From positions 496,001-560,000 of the forward strand of contig NZ_JOEE01000001.1 of NCBI RefSeq assembly GCF_000720925.1: a stretch of DNA of 64,000 nt. The letters are read 5' to 3'. Below are positions 46,764-57,562 of this stretch, piece after piece. Origin of the DNA: Phycicoccus jejuensis. GTDB lineage: Bacteria > Actinomycetota > Actinomycetes > Actinomycetales > Dermatophilaceae. The notes below the pieces were generated by a model. The model had not been told where the DNA came from and searched no databases. It saw nothing but the letters and a program-made list of their open reading frames with translations. Numbering within the stretch: the stretch's first letter is position 1; each line of letters opens with the position of its first letter. The translations under genes were made by a program, and so were the position numbers.

Positions 46764-46822
46764 TTGCGAGTTCCGCCGCCCGACACCCCGTGCGCAGGCG
46801 TGTCGACCGGCCGAACTCGCAA
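46764..46822. repeat. Long imperfect palindrome in the host gap
   Basis: TTGCGAGTTC (46764-46773) pairs with GAACTCGCAA (46813-46822), with inner pairing of CGACAC and GTGTCG. It resembles in design the palindromes at 8774-8819 and 57563-58098 but differs in sequence. The gap 46703-46905 holds only this, the terminator and the promoter of the next gene. Confidence 0.65.
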
Positions 46823-46893
46823 GAAGTCGGGTGGCGCGGGGCAGGGGTTGTCGAACGTCGGCGGACGGCGGGTCACGGGCGCGGCGCCGGGCA

Positions 46894-46899
46894 TAGCGT
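46894..46899 (+). promoter_or_regulatory. -10 element for the DUF427 gene
   Basis: TAGCGT ends six bases before ATG 46906, and there is no ribosome site. Same leaderless layout as 700-705. Confidence 0.4.
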
Positions 46900-46905
46900 G
46901 GCGAG

Positions 46906-47403
46906 ATGACCAGACCCGTGCCGCTGCCCACCGCCCCCGGCCAGGAGTCGGTGTGGGACTACCCGCGTCCGCCCGCGGTCGAGCCGAGCGACGAGTCGGT
47001 CGAGGTCTGGTTCGGCGGGGTCCTCGTCGCCCGCTCCACCCGCAGCCTGCGGGTCCTCGAGACGAGCCACCCCCCGACCTACTACCTGCCGCGCGAGGAC
47101 TTCACCGAGGGCGCCCTGCGGCGGGCGCACGGCTCGTCGTACTGCGAGTGGAAGGGCGAGGCCGTCTACTTCGACGTGCTCGGCCGGCGCGAGGTGGCGG
47201 AGTCGGCCGCGTGGACCTACCCGCACCCCAACCCCGGCTTCACGGCCCTCGTCGACCACGTCGCCGTCATGCCCGCGGCGATGGACCGCTGCGTCGTGGC
47301 GGGCGAGGTCGTCACCCCCCAGGAGGGCGGCTTCTACGGGGGATGGGTGACCAGCCGCGTCGTCGGGCCGTTCAAGGGCGGACCCGGCACCTGGGGATGG
47401 TGA
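46906..47403 (+). CDS. DUF427 family protein
   Basis: 165 residues of the DUF427 beta-tent fold: SVEVWFGGVLVARSTRSLRV, PPTYYLPREDF, the typical GSSYCEWKGEAVYFDV motif and AWTYPHPNPGF. Function of the family is unknown; structures suggest a small-molecule-binding pocket near the conserved Cys-Glu-Trp-Lys. ATG 46906 with a leaderless promoter. Its C-terminal 50 residues (GGWVTSRVVGPFKGGPG) are longer than in minimal DUF427 proteins. Confidence 0.85.
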   Translation: MTRPVPLPTAPGQESVWDYPRPPAVEPSDESVEVWFGGVLVARSTRSLRVLETSHPPTYYLPREDFTEGALRRAHGSSYCEWKGEAVYFDVLGRREVAESAAWTYPHPNPGFTALVDHVAVMPAAMDRCVVAGEVVTPQEGGFYGGWVTSRVVGPFKGGPGTWGW

Positions 47404-47430
47404 GCCCGGACCGCCGCCACCCCGGGAGAC

Positions 47431-47474
47431 GACGGACCCCCGGTCGCACCACGTCGGTGCGCCCGGGGGTCTGT
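47431..47474. terminator. Bidirectional terminator between DUF427 and ppa
   Basis: GACGGACCCCCGG pairs with CCGGGGGTCTGTC (one mismatch), with an inner GCACC/GGTGC stem, in the gap between two convergent genes. Confidence 0.75.
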
Positions 47475-47511
47475 CGCCGTCGTGCCCGGGACGTCCGGGC
47501 GGCGCGGGGAG

Positions 47512-48144
47512 TCAGTCGTCGCTGAGCGGCTTGTCCTTCGTGGCCAGCTCGGCGCGGGCCCGCTCGGAGGCGGCGGCCAGCTCGTCGCTCGTGTGGGCGG
47601 AGGTCGACGCGTTCGCGGGGACCTCGGCGTGCGGGGGCATCCGCCAGCGGGCGGTGCTCAGGCCGGCCGCGCGGGCCCGCTCGATGGCGTCGGTGATGCA
47701 GGCCTCGGCCTCCACGCGCCCCGCCCAGTGCGCGCCCTCGACCGACTTGCCGGGCTCGAGGTCCTTGTAGGTCTCGAAGAAGTGCTGGATCTCGAGGCGG
47801 TCGAACTCGGTGACGTGCTCGAGCTCGCTGATGTGCGCCTTGCGCGGGTCGCCCGCCGGGATGCAGAGGATCTTGTCGTCGCCACCGGCCTCGTCGCGCA
47901 TGTGGAACATGCCGATGGGCCGGGCGCGCACGACGCAGCCCGGGAAGGTCGGCTCGTCGAGGAGCACGAGCGCGTCCAGCGGGTCGCCGTCCTCGCCGAG
48001 CGAGTCCTCGATGTACCCGTAGTCCGACGGGTACGACATCGCGGTGAACAGCATGCGGTCCAGCCGGATGCGGCCCGACTCGTGGTCGACCTCGTACTTG
48101 TTGCGGTGACCCTTGGGGATCTCGATGGTGACGTCGAACTCCAC
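47512..48144 (-). CDS. ppa: Inorganic pyrophosphatase (family I)
   Basis: 210 residues. All family I signatures: [40 protein letters not shown], the [16 protein letters not shown] metal site (three Asp), and [10 protein letters not shown]. It hydrolyses pyrophosphate to drive biosynthesis. The usual core is about 165 residues; the extra C-terminal 45, Ala/Ser-rich and charged, is a variable actinobacterial tail. GTG 48144 follows GGGAG. Confidence 0.95.
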   Translation of the reverse strand: MEFDVTIEIPKGHRNKYEVDHESGRIRLDRMLFTAMSYPSDYGYIEDSLGEDGDPLDALVLLDEPTFPGCVVRARPIGMFHMRDEAGGDDKILCIPAGDPRKAHISELEHVTEFDRLEIQHFFETYKDLEPGKSVEGAHWAGRVEAEACITDAIERARAAGLSTARWRMPPHAEVPANASTSAHTSDELAAASERARAELATKDKPLSDD

Positions 48145-48169
48145 GGTGGAAAGACTCCCTCTGCTGCGT

Positions 48170-48179
48170 GACCTAGGCT
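48170..48179. promoter_or_regulatory. Back-to-back -10 elements for ppa and the PBP gene
   Basis: The CCTAGG palindrome yields TAGGCT rightward (48174-48179) and TAGGTC leftward (48175-48170). Both divergent genes lack another -10 in the 84-base gap. -35 elements are not obvious. Confidence 0.35.
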
Positions 48180-48228
48180 CGTCCGACAGTCTGGCGCATG
48201 GAGGGCCCAGGGGACGAAGGGAGGCCGG

Positions 48229-49686
48229 GTGAGACGTGTCATGCTCGCCGGCGCGAGCGCCCTGGTCCTCCTCGTGGGCGCCGGCTACGTGACCGCCGAC
48301 GTGTACGACGTCGTCCCCGGCGTGCTCACCCTCGACCGCCCGGTGGCGCTCGCCCCGGCACCGGGAGCCGACGCGGACGAGGGCGAGGTCCCCTCGCTGC
48401 TGCCCACCGCCGCGCCCTCCCTCGCGGCGACCGCCGGGACGAGTGCGCCGGTCCCCTCGGCCGCCGGCCTGGCCGCGGCGGTCGCGGCGGCCGACGACGA
48501 CCCCGCGCTGCGGAAGGGCCTCGGCGTGAGCATCCGCGACGGCGTGACGGGGGAGGAGCTGTGGTCGCGCGCGGGCGGCACCCCGCGCCCGCCGGCCTCC
48601 ACCGCCAAGCTGCTCGCCGCCTACGCCGTCGCCGACACCCTCGACCTCGACGAGCGGGTCCCGACGAGCGTCGTGGCCGCCCCCGGCTCGCGCGACCTCG
48701 TCCTCGTCGTCCGCGGCGACATGCTGCTCGCGCCCGGCCGCGGCGACGCCGACGCGGTCGCCGGGCGCGCGGGCCTGACCGACCTCGCCCGCCGGGTCGC
48801 CCGCACGCTGGTGGCCGACGGACGCACCACCGTCACCCTGCGCCTGGACACCTCGTTCGCGCCCGGCCCCCGGGTGCCGCCGACGTGGAACCCCAACGAC
48901 GTCCGCGACGGCTTCGCCGGGCCGGTCGTCATGACCGGCCTGACGACGACCCGCGCGACCCCGGCCCGCCCGGCGCCCACCCGGCCCGAGGACGTCGTCG
49001 CCCGCACCCTCGTCCAGCGGCTGCGCGCCGAGGGGGTCACGGCCCGTCTGCGCCCGACCTCGACGTGGTCGCGGCCCGCCCCGGCCGACGCGGTCGCCCT
49101 CGGCACGGTCGAGTCCGCCACCTACGGCGAGCTGCTCGGGCTCGCGCTCGCCGAGAGCGACAACTCCCTCGCCGAGAGCCTCGTCCGGCAGGCCGCCGCG
49201 ACGCTCGGCCGGCCGACCGAGGAGGCCGACGCCAACGCCGACCTCATCACCGCGCGCCTCGAGGCCGCCGACGTCCCCACCGCCGGGATGCGCCTCGAGG
49301 ACGCGAGCGGCCTCAGCCCCGGGCAGGCCGTGGCGCCCGCGACGCTCTCGGCCGTCCTCGGGCTCGCGGTGCGCGGTGAGCCCGAGCAGCTGCGCGGGGT
49401 CGTCGCCGGGCTGCCGGTCTCCGGGCTGTCCGGCACGCTCCGGCACCGCTTCTCGGCGGACGCGACGCGCGACGTGCTGGGCGTGCCGCGCGCCAAGACC
49501 GGCACCCTGCGGGCCGGCTCGTCGCTGGCCGGGACGACCGTCGACGCCGACGGCCGACCGCTGACCTTCGTCGTGCAGGTCGACGGCTTCCCCCGGACCT
49601 ACGACGGCACGCTGCGCGCCCGCGCCGCGATGGACCGCGTCGTCGCCGCCGTGACCCGGTGCGGCTGCAGCGGCACGACCGGCTGA
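48229..49686 (+). CDS. dacB: D-alanyl-D-alanine carboxypeptidase/endopeptidase (PBP4 type)
   Basis: 485 residues. An N-terminal membrane segment ([20 protein letters not shown]) exports or anchors the protein. All penicillin-binding motifs are present: S124-T-A-K127 ([12 protein letters not shown]), S310-D-N312 (AESDNSLAE) and K423-T-G ([11 protein letters not shown]). The insert between the first two motifs identifies the PBP4 (S13) group, which trims or cleaves peptidoglycan stem peptides. GTG 48229 follows AAGGGAGG. Confidence 0.9.
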   Translation: MRRVMLAGASALVLLVGAGYVTADVYDVVPGVLTLDRPVALAPAPGADADEGEVPSLLPTAAPSLAATAGTSAPVPSAAGLAAAVAAADDDPALRKGLGVSIRDGVTGEELWSRAGGTPRPPASTAKLLAAYAVADTLDLDERVPTSVVAAPGSRDLVLVVRGDMLLAPGRGDADAVAGRAGLTDLARRVARTLVADGRTTVTLRLDTSFAPGPRVPPTWNPNDVRDGFAGPVVMTGLTTTRATPARPAPTRPEDVVARTLVQRLRAEGVTARLRPTSTWSRPAPADAVALGTVESATYGELLGLALAESDNSLAESLVRQAAATLGRPTEEADANADLITARLEAADVPTAGMRLEDASGLSPGQAVAPATLSAVLGLAVRGEPEQLRGVVAGLPVSGLSGTLRHRFSADATRDVLGVPRAKTGTLRAGSSLAGTTVDADGRPLTFVVQVDGFPRTYDGTLRARAAMDRVVAAVTRCGCSGTTG

Positions 49687-49707
49687 CGCGGATGAGAGGC
49701 TGAGCCC

Positions 49708-50748
49708 GTGGGATACGTCGACTGGGAGTTCGCGAAGAGCACCGGCCGCACGCTCGTGCCGGCCGGTCCCGTGGTGTCACCGGCGCAGGCCAGGGCCGAG
49801 GTCGAGGCCATCCGCGCCGCGGCGCGGGCGGCCCGGCAGCCGGTCGCCGAGACCGCGCGGATGCACACGCCCGCCGACGCGCCGGACGCGCTCGTCGTCG
49901 ACCGGGCGACGTGGATCACCGTCAACGCCGACTCGATGTCGGCCCTGCTCGACCCCGCGGTCGACGCGATCGTCGGCAAGCGCGGCGTGACCCCGGGCGC
50001 GACCGCGCAGGCCATCGGCGGCAAGGTGACCGGCGCCGAGGCCGGGGCCCTCCTCGCGTTCATGGCGAGCAAGGTGCTCGGCCAGTACGACATCGCCCCC
50101 GGGGGCACCCCGGCGCTGCTGCTCGTGGCGCCCAACCTCGTCGCCACGGCGCGCGAGCTCGGGGTCGACGCCGCCGACTTCCGCGCCTGGGTCTGCATGC
50201 ACGAGGAGACCCACCGCGTGCAGTTCACGGCGAACCCGTGGCTGCGCGACCACCTCGTCACGCAGGCCCGCCGCCTCGCGGTCGACCTCGCGCCCGACTC
50301 CGAGCGCATCCAGGAGATCGTCTCGCGCGTCACCGAGCGGCTGCCCGAGGTCTTCTCCGAGGGCGGCACGGGCATCACGGAGCTCTTCGCGACCCCCGAG
50401 CAGCGCGAGCAGCTGGCCCGCGTCACCGCCGTCATGTCCCTCCTCGAGGGGCACGCCGACGTCGTCATGGACGACGTGGGCCCGGCGCACATCCCGACCG
50501 TCGCCGACATCCGCTCGCGCTTCACGGACCGCCGGCGCGGCTCTGGCGCGCCGGACCGCCTGCTGCGCCGCCTGCTCGGCCTCGAGGCCAAGATGCGCCA
50601 GTACCGCGACGGCGCCGCGTTCGTCCGCGGGGTGCAGGAGCAGGTGGGCGTCGACGGCTTCAACGCCGTGTGGACCTCGCCCGAGACCCTGCCGCTGCCG
50701 CAGGAGATCGCCGACCCCGCCGCCTGGGTCCGCCGCGTCCACGCCTGA
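49708..50748 (+). CDS. Zinc-dependent metalloprotease, DUF2342 family
   Basis: 346 residues with H165-E-E-T-H169 ([20 protein letters not shown]) and an additional Glu in [12 protein letters not shown] that would complete a zincin site. Actinobacterial family, sometimes annotated as coenzyme F420 biosynthesis-associated; substrate unknown. GTG 49708. Located between dacB and tilS, a conserved order in actinomycetes. Confidence 0.85.
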   Translation: MGYVDWEFAKSTGRTLVPAGPVVSPAQARAEVEAIRAAARAARQPVAETARMHTPADAPDALVVDRATWITVNADSMSALLDPAVDAIVGKRGVTPGATAQAIGGKVTGAEAGALLAFMASKVLGQYDIAPGGTPALLLVAPNLVATARELGVDAADFRAWVCMHEETHRVQFTANPWLRDHLVTQARRLAVDLAPDSERIQEIVSRVTERLPEVFSEGGTGITELFATPEQREQLARVTAVMSLLEGHADVVMDDVGPAHIPTVADIRSRFTDRRRGSGAPDRLLRRLLGLEAKMRQYRDGAAFVRGVQEQVGVDGFNAVWTSPETLPLPQEIADPAAWVRRVHA

Positions 50749-50781
50749 CGCGGCGCGCCCCGCCTGCGGCACACTGCCCGG

Positions 50782-51780
50782 ATGACGGGACGCGCGTGGG
50801 GCCGCCCGCACCCGGCCGTCGCCGCCGTGCGCTCGGCGGTGCGCGCCGTGCTCGCGGGGTGCGACCCCGGTGACCTCGTCCTCGTGGCGTGCAGCGGCGG
50901 CGCCGACTCGACGGCGCTCGCGGACGCCGCCCGGTACGAGGGGGAGCGCGCCGGCCTGCGGGTCGGGGCGGTCGTCGTCGACCACGGCCTCCGGGATGGC
51001 TCGCGCGAGGTCGCCGAGGAGACCGGTGCGCGCCTGCGCTCGCTCGGGCTCGACCCCGTGTCCGTCGCCTCGACGTGGGTGCCGGCCGGCGGCCCGGACG
51101 GGCTCGAGTCGATGGCCCGGCAGGCCCGCTACCGCGTCCTCGACGATGCCGTGCGCCACCACGGGGCGCGCCTGGTCCTCCTCGGCCACACCCGCGACGA
51201 CCAGGCCGAGCAGGTGCTCCTCGGCCTGGCCCGGGGCTCCGGCGCGCGCAGCCTCGCCGGGATGCCCGCCGCCCGCGGCCCCTACCGCCGGCCGCTGCTC
51301 GGCCTCACCCGGGAGCAGACCCGCGCCGCCTGCACGGCCGAGGGCCTCGCGTGGTGGGAGGACCCGATGAACGAGGACCCGGCCTTCGCGCGGGTGCGCG
51401 CCCGCCGCGCCCTGTGCGACCTCGAGGCCGACCTCGGCCCCGGGCTCGGCGCGGCGCTGGCCCGCAGCGCCGACCTCCTGCGCGAGGACGCCGACCACCT
51501 CGACGCCCTCGCCGACGAGGCGGTCGCGACCCTCGGGCCGGGCCCGTGGGCGGCCGACGCGCTCGTGACCCTGCCGCGCGCCGTCCGCACGCGGGTCTGG
51601 CGGCGGCTCCTCGTCGCCGCCGGCGCCCCGGCCGGGCAGGTCTCGTCCCGCCACGTCGAGGCCTGCGACCGGCTGCTGACCCACTGGCGCGGACAGGGCG
51701 CCGTGCACGTCCCGGGCGACCTGCGGGTGCAGCGGGGCGGCGGCCGGGTGTCCATCGGTCCCCCCGCTCGGGTTGAATAG
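50782..51780 (+). CDS. tilS: tRNA(Ile)-lysidine synthetase
   Basis: 332 residues. The PP-loop ATP-binding motif VACSGGADSTAL near residue 37 and later VVVDHGLRDGS, MARQARYRVLDDAVR, LVLLGHTRDDQAEQVLLGLA and PLLGLTREQTR are characteristic. It converts C34 of tRNA-Ile(CAU) to lysidine, changing its decoding to AUA. ATG 50782 has a CACACT -10 (50770-50775) at leaderless distance. Confidence 0.94.
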   Translation: MTGRAWGRPHPAVAAVRSAVRAVLAGCDPGDLVLVACSGGADSTALADAARYEGERAGLRVGAVVVDHGLRDGSREVAEETGARLRSLGLDPVSVASTWVPAGGPDGLESMARQARYRVLDDAVRHHGARLVLLGHTRDDQAEQVLLGLARGSGARSLAGMPAARGPYRRPLLGLTREQTRAACTAEGLAWWEDPMNEDPAFARVRARRALCDLEADLGPGLGAALARSADLLREDADHLDALADEAVATLGPGPWAADALVTLPRAVRTRVWRRLLVAAGAPAGQVSSRHVEACDRLLTHWRGQGAVHVPGDLRVQRGGGRVSIGPPARVE

Positions 51781-51816
51781 GGCGCGACCCACCCATCCCC
51801 TTCACCAGGAGCCGAC

Positions 51817-52368
51817 GTGGACGCTGCCCACATGGGAGCCGACCTCGAACGAGTCCTCATCACCGAGGACGAGATCCACGCCAAGCTCGAGGAGCTGGCC
51901 GGTCTCATCGCCGACGAGTACGCGGGCAAGGACCTCCTCCTCGTCGGGGTCCTCAAGGGCGCCGTCATGGTGATGGCCGACCTCATGCGCGCGTTGCCGA
52001 TGACCGCGCCGGTCGACTGGATGGCCGTCTCGTCCTACGGCTCGGGGACCAAGAGCAGCGGTGTCGTCCGCATCCTCAAGGACCTCGACACCGACATCAG
52101 CGGCCGCCACGTGCTCATCGTCGAGGACATCGTCGACTCCGGCCTCACGCTGTCGTGGATCAAGTCCAACCTCGAGTCGCGCAGCCCCGCCTCGGTCGAG
52201 ATATGCACCCTCCTGCGCAAGCCCGAGGCCGCCAAGGTCGAGGTCGACGTCAAGTGGGTCGGCTTCGACATCCCCAACGAGTTCGTCGTCGGCTACGGCC
52301 TCGACTACGCGGAGGCCTACCGCGGCCTGCGCGTCGTCGGCACGCTCGCCCCGCACGTCTACAGCTGA
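51817..52368 (+). CDS. hpt: Hypoxanthine phosphoribosyltransferase
   Basis: 183 residues. PRPP-binding signature [16 protein letters not shown], flexible-loop [12 protein letters not shown], and [20 protein letters not shown] at the C-terminus. Salvages hypoxanthine and guanine. GTG 51817 follows CAGGAG; ATG 51832 is the alternative. tilS-hpt-ftsH order is conserved in actinobacteria. Confidence 0.95.
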   Translation: MDAAHMGADLERVLITEDEIHAKLEELAGLIADEYAGKDLLLVGVLKGAVMVMADLMRALPMTAPVDWMAVSSYGSGTKSSGVVRILKDLDTDISGRHVLIVEDIVDSGLTLSWIKSNLESRSPASVEICTLLRKPEAAKVEVDVKWVGFDIPNEFVVGYGLDYAEAYRGLRVVGTLAPHVYS

Positions 52369-52528
52369 CCCCCGCGCCCGCCGCCGACCCGTGACCGACC
52401 GGGTCCGGGTTCGACGGCGGAACACGAGCGCGGACGGGCTCGTTGCTAGCGTGTACCAGTCCCGGACGGACCGCCCGGGCCACTCTCGACGAGCACCAGG
52501 AGGGTGGGGCCCCGCGCCCCGCGACCAG

Positions 52529-54628
52529 ATGGACTTCAAACGCATTCTCCGGGCCCCCGTGTTCTGGGTGCTCGCCGCGCTCGTGCTCCTCCTCCTCGTC
52601 TTCACGGTGGGCGGGAACGGCAGCTACACGACCATCACGACGGCCCAGGCCGAGAAGCTCATCACCGACAAGAAGGTCGAGTCGGCGGTCATGAGCACCG
52701 ACAACGTGCTCACCCTCGACCTCAAGAGCGGCCAGACCTTCTCCGACCCGGAGAAGAAGATCTCCGGCGCCACGCAGGTGCGGGCCGAGTACGTCGACGC
52801 CCGCGCCGCGGACCTCGTCGCCGAGCTCAAGTCCAACCTCCCCGACGGCTACGACGACAAGGTCGAGGGCGACAGCGCCTTCTGGACCCTGTTCATCAGC
52901 TTCTTCCCCGTGCTCCTGCTCGTCGGTCTCTTCTGGTTCCTCATGACCCAGGCCCAGGGCGGCGGCTCGCGCGTCATGCAGTTCGGCAAGTCGCGCGCCA
53001 AGCTCGCGACGAAGGACACCCCCAAGGTCACCTTCGCCGACGTCGCGGGCGCCGACGAGGCCGTCGAGGAGCTCCACGAGATCGTCGAGTTCCTCCGCGA
53101 GCCGGCCAAGTTCCTCGCCGTCGGCGCGAAGATCCCCAAGGGCGTGCTGCTCTACGGCCAGCCCGGTACCGGCAAGACCCTCCTCGCGCGCGCCGTCGCC
53201 GGCGAGGCGGGCGTGCCGTTCTACTCGATCTCCGGCTCGGACTTCGTCGAGATGTTTGTCGGTGTCGGCGCCAGCCGCGTCCGTGACCTCTTCGAGCAGG
53301 CCAAGGCCAACGCCCCCGCCATCGTCTTCGTCGACGAGATCGACGCCGTCGGCCGCCACCGCGGCGCCGGGCTCGGCGGCGGTCACGACGAGCGCGAGCA
53401 GACGCTCAACCAGCTGCTCGTCGAGATGGACGGCTTCGACGTCAAGACCAACGTCATCCTCATCGCGGCGACCAACCGCCCCGACATCCTCGACCCGGCG
53501 CTGCTGCGCCCGGGCCGCTTCGACCGGCAGATCGCGGTCGAGAACCCCGACATGATCGGCCGTCACCGCATCCTCCAGGTGCACGCGGCGGGCAAGCCGA
53601 TGGGTGCCAACGTCGACCTCCTCGCCGTCGCGCGGCGCACCCCCGGCATGACCGGTGCCGACCTCGCGAACGTCCTCAACGAGGCGGCGCTGCTCACCGC
53701 CCGAGGCGACAAGAAGCTCATCGACGACGAGGTCCTCGACGAGGCCATCGACCGCGTCATCGCCGGCCCGCAGAAGCGCACGCGCATCATGTCGGCCAAG
53801 GAGCGCAAGATCACGGCCTACCACGAGGGCGGCCACGCCCTCGTCGCGGCGGGGATGAACCACCTCGACCCGGTGACCAAGGTGACGATCCTGCCGCGCG
53901 GCCGGGCCCTCGGCTACACGATGGTCATGCCGGTCGACGACAAGTACTCGACGACCCGCAACGAGATCCTCGACCAGCTCGCTTACGCCCTCGGCGGCCG
54001 CGTCGCGGAGGAGATCATCTTCCACGACCCGACCACCGGCGCCGCGAACGACATCGAGAAGGCCACGGCGATGGCCCGCAAGATGGTCACCGAGTTCGGG
54101 ATGAGCGAGCGCGTCGGCGCGATCAAGCTCGGCCAGAGCCAGGGCGAGCCGTTCCTCGGCCGCGACATGGGGCACCAGCGCGACTACTCCGAGCAGGTCG
54201 CCGCGGTCGTCGACGAGGAGGTGCGCAAGCTCATCGACGCCGCGCACGACGAGGCGTGGCACGTCGTCAACGACAACCGCCACATCCTCGACCGCCTCGT
54301 CCTCGAGCTCCTCGAGAAGGAGACGCTCAACGCGGCCGAGCTCGCGACGATCTTCGAGGACATCAACAAGCGCCCCCGGCGCCCGCTGTGGCTCTCGAGC
54401 GAGCACCGCACCCTCTCCGACATCCCGCCGGTCCTGACGCCGGCCGAGGAGGCCGCCCTCGCAGGGCGCGCCAACGGCTCCGGCGCCCCCCACGGCGCCG
54501 TCGTCACCCCGGGCGACCCGGCGACCGAGGCCGCCATCGACGCCCGGGCCCAGGACGGTGCCGGACCCTCGGAGCACCCCGCGTCCGAGACCGTCGAGGT
54601 GCCGGAGGGTGGGCGTGTCGAACCCTGA
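52529..54628 (+). CDS. ftsH: ATP-dependent zinc metalloprotease FtsH
   Basis: 699 residues. TM1 ([18 protein letters not shown]) and TM2 ([20 protein letters not shown]) bracket a small external domain. AAA module: Walker [15 protein letters not shown] (Lys216), Walker [14 protein letters not shown], second region of homology [17 protein letters not shown]. Zinc site H432-E-G-G-H436. The C-terminal extension after residue 625 is disordered and acidic. It degrades unassembled membrane proteins. A TAGCGT -10 at 52447-52452 suggests a 70-base leader. Confidence 0.97.
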   Translation: MDFKRILRAPVFWVLAALVLLLLVFTVGGNGSYTTITTAQAEKLITDKKVESAVMSTDNVLTLDLKSGQTFSDPEKKISGATQVRAEYVDARAADLVAELKSNLPDGYDDKVEGDSAFWTLFISFFPVLLLVGLFWFLMTQAQGGGSRVMQFGKSRAKLATKDTPKVTFADVAGADEAVEELHEIVEFLREPAKFLAVGAKIPKGVLLYGQPGTGKTLLARAVAGEAGVPFYSISGSDFVEMFVGVGASRVRDLFEQAKANAPAIVFVDEIDAVGRHRGAGLGGGHDEREQTLNQLLVEMDGFDVKTNVILIAATNRPDILDPALLRPGRFDRQIAVENPDMIGRHRILQVHAAGKPMGANVDLLAVARRTPGMTGADLANVLNEAALLTARGDKKLIDDEVLDEAIDRVIAGPQKRTRIMSAKERKITAYHEGGHALVAAGMNHLDPVTKVTILPRGRALGYTMVMPVDDKYSTTRNEILDQLAYALGGRVAEEIIFHDPTTGAANDIEKATAMARKMVTEFGMSERVGAIKLGQSQGEPFLGRDMGHQRDYSEQVAAVVDEEVRKLIDAAHDEAWHVVNDNRHILDRLVLELLEKETLNAAELATIFEDINKRPRRPLWLSSEHRTLSDIPPVLTPAEEAALAGRANGSGAPHGAVVTPGDPATEAAIDARAQDGAGPSEHPASETVEVPEGGRVEP

Positions 54629-54641
54629 CCAGGAGGTCGTC

Positions 54642-55241
54642 ATGACGCAGGACACCAGCACGACGCGACCTCCGGTCGACGTCGCGCGCGCCGAGGCCGC
54701 GGTCCGGGAGTTCCTCTACGCCATCGGCGAGGACCCCGACCGCGACGGCCTCCTCGACACCCCGAAGCGGGTGGCCAAGGCCGCGCACGAGCTCTACGCC
54801 GGTCTGTGGCAGGACCCCGCCGAGGTGCTGTCGGCGACCTTCCCGATCGAGCACGAGGAGCTCGTGATCGTCCGGGACATCCCGATGTACTCGACGTGCG
54901 AGCACCACCTCCTGCCCTTCCACGGCGTCGCGCACATCGGGTACATCCCGGGCACCGACGGCCGCGTGACGGGCCTGTCGAAGCTCGGCCGGCTCGTCGA
55001 GGTCTACGCCCGGCGCCCGCAGGTGCAGGAGCAGATCACGACGCAGGTCGCCGACGCGCTCGTCGAGCACCTCGGGGTGCAGGGCGTCATCGTCGTCATC
55101 GAGGCGGAGCACCTGTGCATGTCGATGCGCGGCGTGCAGAAGCCGGGCTCGCGGACGATCACCTCCGCGGTGCGCGGGCAGCTGCGCGACGTGGCCACCC
55201 GGGCAGAGGCGATGTCGCTGCTGCTCGGCGGGAAGCGGTGA
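54642..55241 (+). CDS. folE: GTP cyclohydrolase I
   Basis: 199 residues. Zinc and substrate motifs [32 protein letters not shown] and [17 protein letters not shown]. First step of folate synthesis, GTP to dihydroneopterin triphosphate. ATG 54642 follows AGGAGGT. Thirteen bases separate it from ftsH, and it overlaps folP. Confidence 0.96.
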   Translation: MTQDTSTTRPPVDVARAEAAVREFLYAIGEDPDRDGLLDTPKRVAKAAHELYAGLWQDPAEVLSATFPIEHEELVIVRDIPMYSTCEHHLLPFHGVAHIGYIPGTDGRVTGLSKLGRLVEVYARRPQVQEQITTQVADALVEHLGVQGVIVVIEAEHLCMSMRGVQKPGSRTITSAVRGQLRDVATRAEAMSLLLGGKR

Positions 55242-56089
55242 CCGGGGCGGTGCCCCTCCCCACCGGCCGGCCCGGCCGGCCGCTGGTCCTCGGCGTCGTC
55301 AACGTCACGCCCGACTCCTTCAGCGACGGCGGCGAGTGGTTCCAGCCCGACGACGCCGTCGCGCACGGCCGGTTGCTGCGCGAGCAGGGCGCCGACGTCC
55401 TCGACGTCGGCGGTGAGTCCACCCGTCCGGGGGCCGAGCGGCCCTCCGAGGCCGAGGAGCTGCGCCGGGTGCTGCCCGTCGTCGAGGCGCTGGCCGCGGA
55501 CGGCCCGGTGTCGGTCGACACGATGCGCGCCTCGGTCGCCGCCGCGGCGCTCGACGCCGGCGCCACGCTCGTCAACGACGTCTCGGGCGGCCTCGCCGAC
55601 TCCGACATGCTGCCGCTGGTCGCGGAGCGCGGCGTCCCCTACGTCGCGATGCACTGGCGCGGCCACAGTGCGCAGATGCAGGACCGCGCCCGGTACGACG
55701 ACGTCGTCGCCGACGTCGGTCGCGAGCTGCAGGGTCGCCTCGACGCCGCGCTGGCGGCGGGGGTCGACGCCTCGCGGCTCGTCCTCGACCCGGGGTTCGG
55801 GTTCGCGAAGCTCGCGGCCCACAACTGGGAGCTGCTGCGCCGCCTCGACGAGGTGCTCGCCCTCGGGCAGCCGGTGCTCGTCGGCACCTCGCGCAAGAGG
55901 TTCCTCGGCCTCGTCGGCCGCGAGGGTCGCGCGGAGCGGGCGCCGCTCGAGCGCGACGTCGCGACCGCGGTGACGACCGCGCACGCGGCCGCCCACGGCG
56001 CGTGGGGCGTTCGCGTTCATGACGTCGTCGCGGCCGTCGACGCCCTCGACATCGCGCTGGCCCTGCGCGGCCCCGGGGTCGACGCGTGA
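55238..56089 (+). CDS. folP: Dihydropteroate synthase
   Basis: 283 residues, TIM barrel. Signatures [41 protein letters not shown] and GTSRKRFLG are complete. It joins p-aminobenzoate to the pterin, the sulfonamide target. GTG 55238 overlaps folE by GTGA. Confidence 0.96.
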   Translation: MTGAVPLPTGRPGRPLVLGVVNVTPDSFSDGGEWFQPDDAVAHGRLLREQGADVLDVGGESTRPGAERPSEAEELRRVLPVVEALAADGPVSVDTMRASVAAAALDAGATLVNDVSGGLADSDMLPLVAERGVPYVAMHWRGHSAQMQDRARYDDVVADVGRELQGRLDAALAAGVDASRLVLDPGFGFAKLAAHNWELLRRLDEVLALGQPVLVGTSRKRFLGLVGREGRAERAPLERDVATAVTTAHAAAHGAWGVRVHDVVAAVDALDIALALRGPGVDA

Positions 56090-56994
56090 TCCCCGCCGGC
56101 ACCTCGCGCGACCGCGTCACCCTCAGCGGGGTGCGCGGGCGCGGGTTCCACGGCGTCTTCGAGCACGAGAAGCGCGAGGGCCAGGAGTTCGTCGTCGACG
56201 TCGAGATCGCCGTCGACCTGGCGCCGGCCGGTCGTACCGACGACCTCGGCGACACCGTCAACTACGGCGAGATCGGCGCCGCGACCCTGGCCCGCATCGA
56301 GGGCGAGCCGTTCGACCTCATCGAGCGGCTCGCCGAGGTCGTCGCACAGGACGCGTTGCGGCACACCGCCGTCGACGAGGTGGTCGTCACCGTGCACAAG
56401 CCGCAGGCGCCGGTCGGCGTGCCGTTCGGCGACGTCACCGTCCGGGTCGTGCGCCACCGGGAGCCGGTGCCGGTCGTCGTCGCGGTGGGGGCCAACCTGC
56501 CGCACGGCGCCAGCGCGCCCGCCGACACCGTGCGCTCGGCCCTCGAGGCGCTGGCCCACCACCCCGCCGTGCACGGGCTGCACGCCTCCGGCGTCGTCGG
56601 TACCGACCCGGTCGGCGGGCCCGAGCAGCCGCGCTACGCCAACGCCGTCGCGACGATGCGCACCGCGCTCTCGCCGGCGTCCTTCCTGCGCGAGCTGCAC
56701 CGGCTCGAGGCCGCGTTCGACCGGGTGCGCGAGGTGCGGTGGGGCGCCCGCACCCTCGACCTCGACCTCGTCCAGTACGGCGACCCGGCCGACGGCACCG
56801 ACGTGGTGTCCGACCGACCGCACCTGCAGCTCCCCCACCCGCGGGCGCACGAGCGCGGCTTCGTGCTCGCGCCCTGGCACGACGCCGACCCGTCGGCGGT
56901 GCTGCGGCACGACGGCGGCGTCGTCGCCGTGGCCGACCTGCTGACGGGTCTCGACACCTCCGACATCACGCCGCTGGACGAGGAGACCTCTTGA
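56086..56994 (+). CDS. folBK: Fused dihydroneopterin aldolase / HPPK (FolB-FolK)
   Basis: 302 residues. Residues about 8-125 are FolB (HGVFEHEKREGQEFVVDVE, VNYGEI, ERLAEVVA). Residues about 130-290 are FolK (VAVGANLPHGAS, YANAVATMRT, RWGARTLDLDLVQYGD, LPHPRAHERGFVLAPW). Such fusions are known in actinobacteria, where most species have separate genes. Two consecutive steps of the folate pathway are thus in one chain. GTG 56086. Confidence 0.93.
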   Translation: MIPAGTSRDRVTLSGVRGRGFHGVFEHEKREGQEFVVDVEIAVDLAPAGRTDDLGDTVNYGEIGAATLARIEGEPFDLIERLAEVVAQDALRHTAVDEVVVTVHKPQAPVGVPFGDVTVRVVRHREPVPVVVAVGANLPHGASAPADTVRSALEALAHHPAVHGLHASGVVGTDPVGGPEQPRYANAVATMRTALSPASFLRELHRLEAAFDRVREVRWGARTLDLDLVQYGDPADGTDVVSDRPHLQLPHPRAHERGFVLAPWHDADPSAVLRHDGGVVAVADLLTGLDTSDITPLDEETS

Positions 56995-57485
56995 GCCGCA
57001 ACGGCATCCGCCTCCAGGTGCTGGCCCTCGTCGCGCTCGTCACGGCAGTGGTCGGCTGGCTGGTGGCCTTCGTCGTCACCCGCGACGGCACGCTGCTGCA
57101 GCGTCCCCCGTGGGCGGCCGGCGTCCTGCTCGTCGTCATGGGTGGGCTCGTGCTCTGGCTGGCCCGCCCGGTCCGGCGCCACGTGCGCAGCGGCCACCGC
57201 ACGTCGGTCGAGGCGCTGCGGGCGGCGCGGACCGTCGTCCTCGCCCAGGCGGCGGCGCTGACCGGGGCCGCGGCCGCCGGCTGGTACCTCGGGCAGCTCG
57301 CGAGCCTGCTCGGCGACCTCTCGCTCGTCGCCAACCGCGACCGACTGCTCGTCTTCGGCCTCATGCTGCTGGCCTCGGTGCTGCTCGTGGTCGCCGGGAT
57401 GGTGGCGCAGGCGTGGTGCCGCATCGACCGCGACGACGACGAGGACCGGTCCGGCCAGGCCGACGAGCCCGCGCCCCGCCACTGA
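56991..57485 (+). CDS. DUF3180 membrane protein
   Basis: 164 residues with four transmembrane helices (LVALVTAVVGWLVAFVV, AGVLLVVMGGLVLWLA, LTGAAAAGWYLGQL, LLVFGLMLLASVLLVVAG). DUF3180 is an actinobacterial family found next to folK; its role is unknown. The start is a TTG at 56991 that overlaps the folBK stop (TTGA). The acidic C-terminus ends in DDDEDRSG. Confidence 0.85.
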   Translation: MSRNGIRLQVLALVALVTAVVGWLVAFVVTRDGTLLQRPPWAAGVLLVVMGGLVLWLARPVRRHVRSGHRTSVEALRAARTVVLAQAAALTGAAAAGWYLGQLASLLGDLSLVANRDRLLVFGLMLLASVLLVVAGMVAQAWCRIDRDDDEDRSGQADEPAPRH

Positions 57486-57562
57486 CGCTGCGCCCCGCCC
57501 CGCCCCGCTCCCACCGCCGCACCGCTCCCGCCGCCGCCCCGCTCCGGCCGCCGCCCCCGTCC

